Shown: positions 30,541-39,485 of the stretch, in pieces | Numbering within the stretch: position 1 is the first letter of the stretch | Layout: every line of letters starts with the position of its first letter | Assembly (NCBI RefSeq): GCF_932276165.1 | Contig: NC_063983.1 | Span: 937,501-1,001,500, forward strand | Direction of reading: 5' to 3' | Source of the DNA: Plutella xylostella | Taxonomy: Eukaryota; Arthropoda; Insecta; Lepidoptera; Plutellidae | DNA length: 64,000 nt | Notes under the pieces: model-generated | Databases searched by the model: none | Told to the model about the DNA's origin: nothing | What the model saw: the letters and a program-made list of their open reading frames with translations, nothing else | Program-made: the position numbers and the translations under genes

Positions 30541-30934
30541 CATAGTGTATATAATAAAAATACAAAATGTTATAAAAATTCAGGCCGCGCGACGTGGGTG
30601 AGCACGATGCAAAACTTTTGTCACATCTATGCGTGACTTGCGCCCCGTGCTAGCCCTGCAAGACGCACGACAAGACAAAGGAGTTTTGTCGCTCGCCGTG
30701 CTACGTACGTACCTACCCAGTACCCAATGGTCTTTGCTACTACAAGCAACGTTGAATAAACAATGAGGCAATCTCTAAGTCACCGCTCTAAGTTGCTTGT
30801 GCAATCTAAGTTGGTCCGCTTGGAAAGCGATTTGACCCGCGGCGTCCTAATTAATAATAAGAGATGCGAAGCTAAGCGCCGCGAGACAAACATTCTGAAA
30901 GCGAAAGCTGTTTGTAGTTTCTGAAACCTAAAAT
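30541..30934. other. Intergenic, no recognised gene
   Basis: Moderately GC-rich at 30585-30720, but no supported frame. Confidence 0.3.
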
Positions 30935-31095
30935 ATAGATAGATAAATAGATAATTCTTTATTGCACACAAACACAGAAATTACAATAGAATATGCACAA
31001 CATAGACGGTACAAATGGCGGCCTTATTACTAAGAGTAATTTCTTCCAGACTACCTCGGAGGAGAGAAACTATACAAGAAAAGGGGAAAGTGCAA
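30935..31095 (-). repeat. Non-LTR 3' UTR end, minus strand
   Basis: Minus strand: TAATAAGGCCGCCATTTGTA, TGTGTGCAATAAAGAATTAT, then (CTAT)n. This AATAAGGCCGCC...GTGCAATAAAG pattern is the usual 3' end of an abundant lepidopteran LINE group. 5'-truncated. Confidence 0.55.
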
Positions 31096-31182
31096 AAAAT
31101 TACAAACAGAACATAGGCCTATACAAGGAGGAAAATTACAAATCTATACCTAGTAGGTAATATAGTATTACCTACAAGATAT

Positions 31183-31356
31183 CCTACTAATATTATAAGG
31201 CGAATGTTTGTGAGTATGTGCGTATGTTTGTTACTTCTTAACATCAAACCGGCTGAACCGGCTTAATGAAATTTGGTATGGAGTTAGCTGACAACCAGGA
31301 TTTTAACACATAAACTACTTTTTAAGGTGAAGCAAAGCTCGCGGTAACAGCTAGTA
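31183..31356 (-). repeat. Interspersed repeat, CAGACAGACAG family, diverged subfamily, copy 4
   Basis: Minus strand: CTAGCTGTTACCGCGAGC, GGTTGTCAGCTAACTCCATA CC, AAACATACGCACATACTCAC and TTATAATATTAGTAGG. It shares the AACATAC tail variant with copy 6 at 57743. Confidence 0.7.
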
Positions 31357-31584
31357 AGTAACTAAATGTATATGACTGAATGTTACCATAGCCAACTTCC
31401 ACTAACTAACTTCACCCATCAATTGTTCAATATTTGATTACACGATCATTAATCAATCATTGTCTTGTGTAGATTATTTGTTGTGATATTTATAGCTACC
31501 ATTTGTATGATGTACTATGACATTTATGTCGTGTGTCATGTGTCATCATCACGTCATCATCAATTTGTTGCCTTAAAGTATACC

Positions 31585-31801
31585 TACAGTGCCACAAACT
31601 TATCTGTTCCGGTGACAGCTCACATAAATGTCTAATATTTCTTAATTCTATAAGATTTTAGTTTTGCTCGTATTGTTAATTCGCTCTTGTGGTGTTAATA
31701 AACCCATCTAATCTTTTACAATATACAATTCATTAGTAAGTAATGAGATATGGATCAATTTAGTTCGCTCTCACCGGAACAGATAAGTTTGTCGCACTGT
31801 A
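31585..31801. mobile_element. Mariner-type MITE, ACAGTGCCACAAAC family, copy 1
   Basis: TIRs TACAGTGCCACAAACTTATC...CCGGTGA / TCACCGGAACAG...GATAAGTTTGTCGCACTGTA, about 30 bp each with a single mismatch, ending at TA. The second copy, 37374-37580, is about 90% alike by eye. Confidence 0.85.
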
Positions 31802-31979
31802 AACGGCCGGAAGCGGTATTCTTAGTTGTATTGTGTCATAGATTGCTAAATACAATAGTTCTTTACTTAGGTGGTGTAGATGGTTACATCCACCATTTCA
31901 TGATAACGATTGAGTCCAGTTAATTGATTTAAAAATGTAGTTTTGCTATTGGGCTGTGTGTTTATATCTGTTATAAATA

Positions 31980-32383
31980 TGTCGGAGGCGGGGGTGGAGC
32001 ATGTGCACGTTCCTGGGGTGGCTGGGTGTCAGGATTGTCCGACATCGTGTTTCGTAGGCGTAGGAATGGCGATTATAAGAAAAGTCACTTTACATAATCA
32101 CTTCGTTTAATTATCGCACAGTTACACAACACAATAACACTTAGCAATCACACAGCAAGCCAATACACAGAAAGGGTAACGTAATGTCACTAAGTAAGAG
32201 AAACGCGGGACAGTTCCTAGACGTGTGCGCAGAACGACGGTCAAGTACAGACTGACTCGACTCTACGTCGTCCCCCATCATCTAGACTCCGTCGAGCGCC
32301 ACTAGAGGCGCTGGCGTTCCCAATGTCACTTGTTTCGCAGAGACTCCGCTAGGTGGCGCGACAGTTGACGTCCGTTTCCGACA
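31980..32383 (-). repeat. 3' LTR of the gypsy-like element
   Basis: 404 bp. Differences from the other LTR that I see: three G/A changes in its first 15 bases (plus strand) and one C/T in GCGCCACTAGAGG. The AATA duplication is at 31976-31979. Confidence 0.88.
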
Positions 32384-33033
32384 CGGCCATCCTGCTGGCA
32401 CACGCCCTCGTGTGTCATTCTGTGAAAGAAACATTTTCTGAGAGTAACCCGCTCGGCCAATCTTCCTGACATTTAAAAAAAAACAAACTAAAAGTCTCTC
32501 TCTGTCTCTGTCATCTCTCATCTTTCATGAAAACTGAGTTTGGCAGAATCAAACTTTATGTAATCAACAGTATCAGCACTAACACAAATTTACACACAGA
32601 CACAACTAGTACACGTCAAATCTTATGTACCTAGGTAACTTTCATCAGTTTGCCATGTACCAATCACAGACAAAAATATCATCACAATGAGTTATTCTGA
32701 TACACCATTCGACTTCATTCGAGTAATCACCTATCACCACGGTTAATCCAAACCGAACTCAAAGACGCACCTCCACCTCATGTGGATTGCACGCGTGTAT
32801 CACACGCTACGGTCACACAAGACCACGGTTAATCCAAACCGAACTCAAAGACGCATCTCCACCTCATGTGGATTGCACGCGTGTATCACACGCTACGGTC
32901 ACACAAGACCACGACTACAACCAGAGCCTTACACGAGCACGAGCTCTACATCCACTCTCTCTCTTACCTCGGTTCAGCTACTGGTTAAGTCGAATTAATA
33001 CGGTCAATAGTAACCACTCGAATCCACCCAAAC
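32384..33033 (-). other. Hairpin-rich non-coding module R1
   Basis: Lies between the 3' LTR and the integrase remnant. It contains GCCA-loop-TGGC (32386-32399), CACACG-CCCT-CGTGTG (32399-32414), CGGTT-AATCCA-AACCG (32740-32755), TCCAC-CTCAT-GTGGA (32772-32786), GCGTGT-ATC-ACACGC (32793-32807) and GGTC-ACACAA-GACC (32811-32824), the last four again in a tandem copy. It has diverged homology to module R2: GACACGGC, AGTAAC, CTCGGCCA, AACAGTATCAG in the same order. Coding frames here are unsupported. Confidence 0.6.
32737..32912. repeat. Tandem duplication, two 86-bp units
   Basis: CCACGGTTAATCCAAACCGA at 32737 recurs at 32823. One base differs that I can see (GACGCACC versus GACGCATC). Confidence 0.93.
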
Positions 33034-33594
33034 TCAATCTTCATCATTCTCTACATAGTCTACATCATCGTCAATACTGATTGGTATATCGCTCGCTGGC
33101 ATCTTTCTTAACCTATCGTGAGCATATTTGTAAGTTCGTTTTGAATTTAAAGCCTTTAGTCGATAACGATCACCATCTAATACCTCGATTACTTTAAAAG
33201 GACCTTTAAATTTTGCATCTAGTTTAGTTTGATTTCGCTCTTTATTTTCTAGCAAAACAAAATCACCAATCTCAAAATTCACTACTTTAGCCTTAGTTCT
33301 ATCAAAACGAGTCTTATCGTAGTCAGCACTCCTCTGAATATTCTCTGACGCAGTTTCGCGAACGCTTTCAATATTGACTTCGTTATCAACCTCACTACAC
33401 ATCAACGACAACGGTCTTGCGACTTTACCGATAAGTATCTCCAGTGGTGGAGCCTTTGTAACGCGGTTCAAGGTACAATTAATTGCAAGTTGTACTTCAC
33501 CTAGAGCATCTTGCCATGATTTGTTGCCACTGGTCGCTACTGCAATCAACATCGATGCGGCGTTTGTCTGCCAACGCTGCGACACGGCTATCAT
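33034..33594 (-). pseudogene. Integrase C-terminal fragment of a gypsy-like Pol
   Basis: The open frame ends at a natural-looking C-terminus. Recognisable parts: WQDALGEVQLAINCTLNRVT (end of the catalytic core with its N/P motif), ADYDKTRFDRTKAKVVNFEI and GDFVLLENKERNQTKL, then KFKGPFKVIEVLDGDRYRLK, the GPF/Y module. The first roughly 12 residues are translated from module R2 and are not integrase. The D, D and E residues are all missing. Integrase normally joins cDNA to the host chromosome. Confidence 0.8.
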
Positions 33595-34080
33595 GTCATC
33601 TCACACGTCCTTGTGTGAGTTATCTGGAAAGAAAGAAAAACAACCGCAGTAACTGAATTTTACTCGGCCAGTCCTGACCTAGTCAGGGAAGAAAGCAGTG
33701 GGCTGATGAACTCTGCATTCATCACACTGATGAACTATGAAGCTTTAACTTGAACAGTATCAGACAAAACAAATCAATACTCGAAAGCTAATCCACTATC
33801 TTTAACTCTGTACTAAAGAAAAACACGGATCAGGATCTGATTACCAATGGTCCTTGCTCATTTGTCCGGCAACCTTCATCCGGTTACCCAAGTACTCATC
33901 ACGAATGCACACCTCCATCCGGTGTCATTCCAGTGCCTCCATCCGGCACTCACTAACACTTCCATCCAGTGTTAGTCTGCTACTACCACTTCCATCCACT
34001 GGCATTAAACAATTGAGCAAGACACACCACAGAAACACACAATTCAATCGATTGCTTCATCATTACTTAGCATAAAAAAG
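33577..34080 (-). other. Hairpin-rich non-coding module R2
   Basis: A diverged copy of R1 lying on the other side of the integrase remnant. Hairpins: CTCACAC-GTCCTT-GTGTGAG (33600-33619), CCTGA-CCTAG-TCAGG (33673-33687), TGATGAA-CTCTGCA-TTCATCA (33704-33724), ATCA-GGATC-TGAT (33829-33841), then the constant-loop array at 33871-33976. No coding frame is supported. Confidence 0.6.
33871..33976 (-). other. Array of four hairpins with near-constant TCCATCC loop
   Basis: AACC-TTCATCC-GGTT (33871-33885), ACACC-TCCATCC-GGTGT (33909-33925), AGTGCC-TCCATCC-GGCACT (33932-33950), ACTAACACT-TCCATCC-AGTGTTAGT (33952-33976). Arms differ in sequence and length (4-9 bp) but stay complementary. A fifth TCCATCC (33991-33997) has broken arms. 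On the element's sense strand the loop reads GGATGGA. Confidence 0.8.
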
Positions 34081-34362
34081 ATCATGATTAAAAAATAGGG
34101 AATCAACTTTCGGAGATTTACCTAATGAGGTCATGGACGCATGTTCATAACCCTACTTAACTTAAGCTCAGGATTTTGATCAACCTCCATGTCATAACCT
34201 TTTTTTTATTTTTAAAGTCAACAGGTCTGGCAACCCGACAGATTATCAGTTCCAGGACTCGAACCTCGAAAATAATTCCACGGTCACACTAACCTCATCC
34301 ACGTAATGAAACATCTAGCCTCTAAACTTTGAAACTACAGTCATAGTTTAAACGAAAACAGC
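34081..34362. other. Gypsy-like element interior, unassigned
   Basis: No frame or repeat recognised between R2 and the Gag remnant. Confidence 0.3.
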
Positions 34363-34836
34363 TCACCAGATTAATGCAACATCCCAGCAGGCGCGCTCAC
34401 TACGCACAGATCGACCCTCTTCTCCTTGGCTGCACCGGATCCACTCGCTCCTCCACTGGCAGCACTGGTCCTGTCTGCGACACTTTGGGCAGCTGGATGC
34501 GTAGTATCCCTGGCTCTGGTAGTGGAAGCAAGTGACCGCAGGCTTCACTTTCAGAGCACGACTCAAGGCAATCCAAGAACGTGCGTCGTCATCGGATTTA
34601 CTGGGATTGAAATCGCGTAACCTCAGCTCGGTCGACGACGACGGTGTCTTCATAGCTCGAACAAGCGTCAGGAAATTCCGATTCTGTTGTTCTAGAAGCT
34701 TCCGCCATTTTTCGTCGTTCGTGTCGTGGTGTGAAGCACGTGGGGTGGCGTCTTCTGATCCCACATCTGATGTCGGAAGCGGAAGTGGAGCATGTGCACG
34801 TTCCTGGGGTGGCTGGGTGTCAGGATTGTCCGACAT
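34363..34836 (-). pseudogene. Gag remnant with start codon inside the 5' LTR
   Basis: 157 codons from MSDNPDTQPPQERAHAPL. Residues 1-22 are encoded by the LTR (34836-34771). Residues about 45-95 (EKWRKLLEQQNRNFLTLVRA, LRLRDFNPSKSDDDARSWIA) look like the start of a gypsy Gag matrix/capsid region. Then a join jumps to a zinc-knuckle-like CFHYQSQGYYASSCP, so most of the capsid is deleted. In this knuckle Tyr stands where the second Cys and the His are expected, so it probably cannot bind zinc. The C-terminal 45 residues are probably off-frame. Confidence 0.65.
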
Positions 34837-35174
34837 CGTGTTTCGTAGGCGTAGGAATGGCGATTATAAGAAAAGTCACTTTACATAATCACTTCGTTTA
34901 ATTATCGCACAGTTACACAACACAATAACACTTAGCAATCACACAGCAAGCCAATACACAGAAAGGGTAACGTAATGTCACTAAGTAAGAGAAACGCGGG
35001 ACAGTTCCTAGACGTGTGCGCAGAACGACGGTCAAGTACAGACTGACTCGACTCTACGTCGTCCCCCATCATCTAGACTCCGTCGAGCGCCATTAGAGGC
35101 GCTGGCGTTCCCAATGTCACTTGTTTCGCAGAGACTCCGCTAGGTGGCGCGACAGTTGACGTCCGTTTCCGACA
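34771..35174 (-). repeat. 5' LTR of the gypsy-like element
   Basis: 404 bp, the same length as the other LTR. It contains the Gag ATG (34834-34836), 63 bases before its inner edge. AATA follows at 35175-35178. Confidence 0.88.
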
Positions 35175-35184
35175 AATACAATTT

Positions 35185-35330
35185 TTTCAAACTTGTAATT
35201 AAAAAAATTAACAAAATATTATTGTTTTTAGTAGATTATATCCTGATGCTCTGTTAAATGTACTTAAATGTAATAAATGTAATTTGGTGTTTTTCTCAGT
35301 GGAAACTTTTCATTGCCCGTGAGTGTATCA
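35185..35330 (+). repeat. Right half of a GAAAAAGTTCC-family MITE
   Basis: TATCCTGATGCTCTGTTAAA TGTACTT and GTGGAAACTTTTCATTGCCC GTGAGTGTA match the right part of 25770-26584 and 41296-41504. The left half is not found on the far side of the gypsy-like element. Confidence 0.7.
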
Positions 35331-35392
35331 TTCTGAGAGGCTTTTATGTAATTTGTTTTACCATACTTTAGATCTACGAATAAAATACGGTA

Positions 35393-36173
35393 AGGTGCAG
35401 GTGGGTTATTCCGAAAGGTTTTTGGGTGAGTTGGATACATGTTCGTATTTTGTCAATTTATGAGGACTGGTTGGGTCATTTTGATTCATGTAAGGACGCT
35501 TTGTATACTTGAATATACTACCTAAAACTCTGTTTAACAGACTTCTCTATATACCCACGGAATTCGTGTATATTTTAGTTTCAAAAGCTGATATTTTTTT
35601 CTTTGTACGAGGGTAATTCCGAATAAATGCGGGTTATTCTGAAAAACATTTAAAATGAGTTTTAGGTAATTTCAGCTAAAGGACCATTTGTATTTTTCGA
35701 TCATCTTTAACCTCGCAAAAACTCAACTCGAAATATTGCATAGAACTGCCCAGAAGTACTTGTACACATTTTTGTGATATTTATAATTCAGAATTACCCG
35801 ATCCACAAAATTTCATAGTAAAATGTTCCAAAATTCAAATACAAAAAAATTAGAGCTTTTTAAACTCCGAACGTAGTGAACAAAAACGGCAATCTTTTGG
35901 ATGAAAAGACAATCAGTTAAATAACTTAATTGATTTCTTAATTACCGATGTGCAGATAATTCCGAAAATTCAAAAATGCGGAAATTTGCATTTTTTTACT
36001 AGTTTTACATTTTAACACGAACGCTCGGTCCTAGCGCCCTTAGTCAACCCAAGCGAGGTAGAAGATTAAGTTGCCAACAAGGTGAATGGTTCCATGGGTA
36101 AAATATGGCTGCATTTGGAAGAAATCGGCAAAAATCGGAATTACCCGAAATTCGGCATTACCCACCTGCACCT
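35393..36173. mobile_element. Nonautonomous TA-flanked DNA element with dispersed TTATTCCGAA motifs
   Basis: AGGTGCAGGTGGGTTATTCC and GGCATTACCCACCTGCACCT are inverted ends flanked by TA (35391-35392, 36174-36175). The motif GG(T/G)TAATTCCGAA and variants occur in both orientations through the body (about 35406, 35610, 35631, 35793, 35955, 36136), as repeated transposase-binding sites would. No transposase remains. Confidence 0.8.
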
Positions 36174-36175
36174 TA

Positions 36176-37373
36176 CACATAATAATATGTTTATTACATC
36201 CGTAAAAATACCTAAATTATACTGCATGGCACCTACTGTATGTAAATTAAAATTTACTTACAAACACTGTTACAAATGCAATAAAACCCGCAAATTTGGC
36301 TGTACTATGAATACAACTTTGTGAAGAAACAGAGGTAGGTAGAAGTGGTAAGGAGGGGGGGTTGTTTTATCGGCGGGACACATCTGAAATGGGCTACAGG
36401 AATACTTTACTATCTTGTGTTGGGCAATTTGCCGTTGATTGATTTTGTTGTGGTCTCCATTCCTTGAAGGTTTTGTAGTAAAACAAGGCACAAGTTTTTT
36501 TAAATATATATTATATCTATTTAATTTTAATTTCCTGTAGTTTTAAAGCACAATAGTTATGGTGAACCACTGCAAAACAAAATAAGTTTTTTTAGTTTTA
36601 GTTATCCAATAAGTATTAGGATAGTCTGTTATGACACGCATACTCCGCACCTACAATAAACAATACTCACACATCGACCCATTCCGCAACACAAGGAACT
36701 CATTCAAAAACTGTATTATAAGAAGTTAAATTTGTATTTACACTGTTAGATAAATATATGAATAATACCGGTAGGTGGATAGATGTATAATAAGTATGCT
36801 CAGTTCTTCACTAACTCCCTTTCAGTGAAGTAATAAATAAATATGTAAATTGTAATAAATTGATTATGTTTGTGGCTTTATTTAATAGGATTGTGTAATA
36901 ATATGTATAAAATATTATATTATATGTGGATTTAATATATAGACTAATTAAGTATATAATTTATTTGTAATAGTTATCAGTTAGCTATTTTAAATGTTTT
37001 TTTCCCCATCCATGTAACTACTACTATAACTGAGTAATTTAACTTAATTTTTCCTTTAAAAAATATGTTTGTTTGCTTGCTATCATGTAATTAAGATCAC
37101 TTATTTTTTCGTAGAAACGTGTTATTGGCCTTATTTAAGAATACTTACCTAATTAAGACTATATTTTGTGAAACGCTGTTGGTTTTTCTAAACAATAAAT
37201 AAATAAAAATAGGATATACTCGTAGATTTTTCTCTTGTTGCATTGGTGATAGAAATAGCTATATACCTATGTTGCTTCGGGAGTTTTCAATCATTATTAT
37301 GAGGTTAAAATGTTGATACGTTACAATGTATGTATGTATGTATGTTGTATGTCACTGTTTAGGTACAGTGCCA
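36176..37373. other. Intergenic, no recognised gene
   Basis: Very AT-rich. A short (TATG)n run lies at about 37327-37345. Frames at 36082-36491 are unsupported. Confidence 0.3.
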
Positions 37374-37580
37374 CAAACTTATCTGTTCCGGTGACAGCTG
37401 ACGTAAATGTGTAATATTTCTTCATTCTATAAGATTTTAAGTTTGCCAGTAGTGGTAATTCGCTCTTGTGGTTTCAATAAACCCATCTAATCTTTATCAA
37501 TGTATAATTCATTAGTAAATAATGAGATATGCATCAATTTAGTTCGCTCTCACCGGAACAGATAGGTTTGTCGTACTGTA
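37374..37580. mobile_element. Mariner-type MITE, ACAGTGCCACAAAC family, copy 2
   Basis: Same TIRs and interior as 31585-31801 (TCTATAAGATTTTA, AATAAACCCATCTAATC, GAGATATGCATCAATTTAG). Confidence 0.85.
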
Positions 37581-37614
37581 CTTAGTTGTATCAAGTTACA
37601 TCATAATTAATTTT

Positions 37615-37653
37615 GATCACACTTATCAATTATAGATATTGATAAGTGTGATC
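37615..37653. other. Perfect 16-bp-arm hairpin
   Basis: GATCACACTTATCAAT and ATTGATAAGTGTGATC around a 7-base loop. It could be a terminator-like or foldback remnant; no neighbouring gene explains it. Confidence 0.8.
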
Positions 37654-39025
37654 TCTCTGTACATTTTATTATTAGTTTTTTGACATTCGAATTCCCATGC
37701 ATATTTGATGATTGCAAAGGAAAACCAACTTTACTTACCAGACATAAGGGAACGTCAAAAATGCAGTAACATAGTGGAAGCTCTATAGTTAGCTTAACAA
37801 TTGAAGTCACTTTTCGAGCGTTACAGCTACATAGTGAATATCGTTGGTTTTTAACGAATACTTACGACCATTGATCATTACTTAAATAAAAAATCCGGCA
37901 CCCATAGTTAGTATTTAAGTAATTACTTTATGTGTGCATCTAAATCGAAGACATTCCATCGGTCCAACCACAGACAAGGAGGCGAGTCGAAACTCCAACA
38001 CCTTATTCTAAGGGTTCAGCGCTAGCACCCCAACGACAGCTTCTGATAAATTACTCTTTGAAATTACCCCTTTGTTGCCTTCGCAAAGTATTTTTCAATG
38101 AACTGTGAGAACCTGCTCACAAGATGTTACACGGTATTCGAAAATGTTGGAAAGTATTCGAGAAGCGTTTAGAAATTCAATTGCTTTTATTCGTTTTTGA
38201 CGATGCCGCGAGGAGGTGCTGCCATTGATTTGACGTTTTTATGATTTTACGTCACTTCTTACTGAGTATTTAACAGGGTAGCATAGATTGTTATCGTATT
38301 CAGGATGTTACATAAAAGGTATTGTTACAACTCCTAATTCCTTGAGTACTTATATGAAAAAGATGTTCAATAAGCTTCGCGGTTTTACAGACGGTCAAAT
38401 TCGTAAAATAATAGTTGTTTAGGATGACTCCCTGAGTCACCTTCTTTCGGATTCCTATACCACTTTTGTAACACCATTATAGATTGATTTATTTTTCGAC
38501 TCGGCTTAAACAATAATGAAAAGATAAACTTACCCGTTCATTTTTAATGAGATCGCCTGAAAGTTGTAAACTCAATAAACAATCTAATCTCGCTTCGCTG
38601 ATCTATTAAATTAAACTACTTCTAAAACTCTTCGTTCAGAAACCGCGTTCCAAATTTAACATTTTCACGAAGGACTACGATTTGTCCCTGTCGCGCCATT
38701 TAAAATGATAACTCTGCTTTCAGATTGTGTTAATTTAATAAAATAAGATTTCTAGAAATCATTTTTTTGAAAACAATCTAGAAATTTTATCAAGCGGAAA
38801 TAACATTACATTATTGATTGAGTACTTTAATAGTAACGAATGTTAATGCAGTGTGTATTTATTGAATTCTGCACAGTCATGTTTAACGTAGGGAAAAACC
38901 AATATTAATAGAAAAAAATAATTGATCACACATATTGAAACAGGTATAAATTTCAGCGTTATAAATAGTCTGGGTAATGTTTTCCGTTTTGCTCTTGCTC
39001 TTATTAGATGTCTGTGAATAACACT
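37654..39025. other. Intergenic, no recognised gene
   Basis: Unique-looking DNA. No frame over 70 codons with support, no repeat recognised. Confidence 0.35.
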
Positions 39026-39281
39026 GACGACCGAATGGCGTAGTGGTTAGTGACCCTGACTACTGAGCCGAAGGTCCCGGGTTCGATTCCCGGCTGGGGC
39101 AGATATTTGTTTAAAGACAGATTTTGTACTCGGGTCTTGGGTGTTGATATTTATATTTAGTATCTATCTATCTATGTATTTGTGTAGATATATCAGCTGT
39201 CCGACACCCATAACACAGGTTCTGCCTAGCTTGGGGTCGGATGGCCGTGTGTGAGATGTCCCCACATATTATTATTATTAT
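39026..39281 (+). mobile_element. tRNA-derived SINE (second family), (ATT)n tail
   Basis: Box A (TAGTGGTTAGTGACCCTGAC) and box B (GGTTCGATTCCC) are nearly identical to 21354, but the body differs after GGGTCTTGGGTG: TATCAGCTGTCCGACACCC, GGTTCTGCCTAGCTTGGGG, GAGATGTCCCCAC. TAACACT flanks it (39019-39025, 39282-39288). Confidence 0.85.
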
Positions 39282-39485
39282 TAACACTAAAGCTGAAAAG
39301 CGTTTTCACCGACACGCAAAGCGCTGATTTTCAGCAGATGTAGGTACTATTTGCTAGGAAATAACCAAACCAAAGTACTTGATACCTTCCAGTCGGATTT
39401 CAATATCTTTTGAAGCTGTTAATGGCAACACAATTTTTTTTTTTTACATTATTGTTTATGGTCACTTCCGTATCCTATTCTGTTA

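Larger units (their letters stand above)
31980..35174 (-). mobile_element. Rearranged Ty3/gypsy-like LTR element
   Basis: Two 404-bp direct repeats (31980-32383, 34771-35174), each TG...CA with TGTCGG/CCGACA ends, flanked by AATA on both sides (31976-31979, 35175-35178); a 4-bp duplication is typical of Ty3/gypsy. The inside holds a Gag remnant, an integrase C-terminal remnant and two hairpin-rich modules. Protease, RT, RNase H and the integrase core are missing, so it is nonautonomous. I count four LTR differences, about 99% identity. No canonical primer-binding site or polypurine tract abuts the LTRs, which is odd. Confidence 0.85.

Noticed and set aside
32282..32521. 79-codon minus frame across the gypsy LTR edge
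   Set aside because: No motif; spans the LTR boundary and module R1 without any Gag/Pol resemblance.
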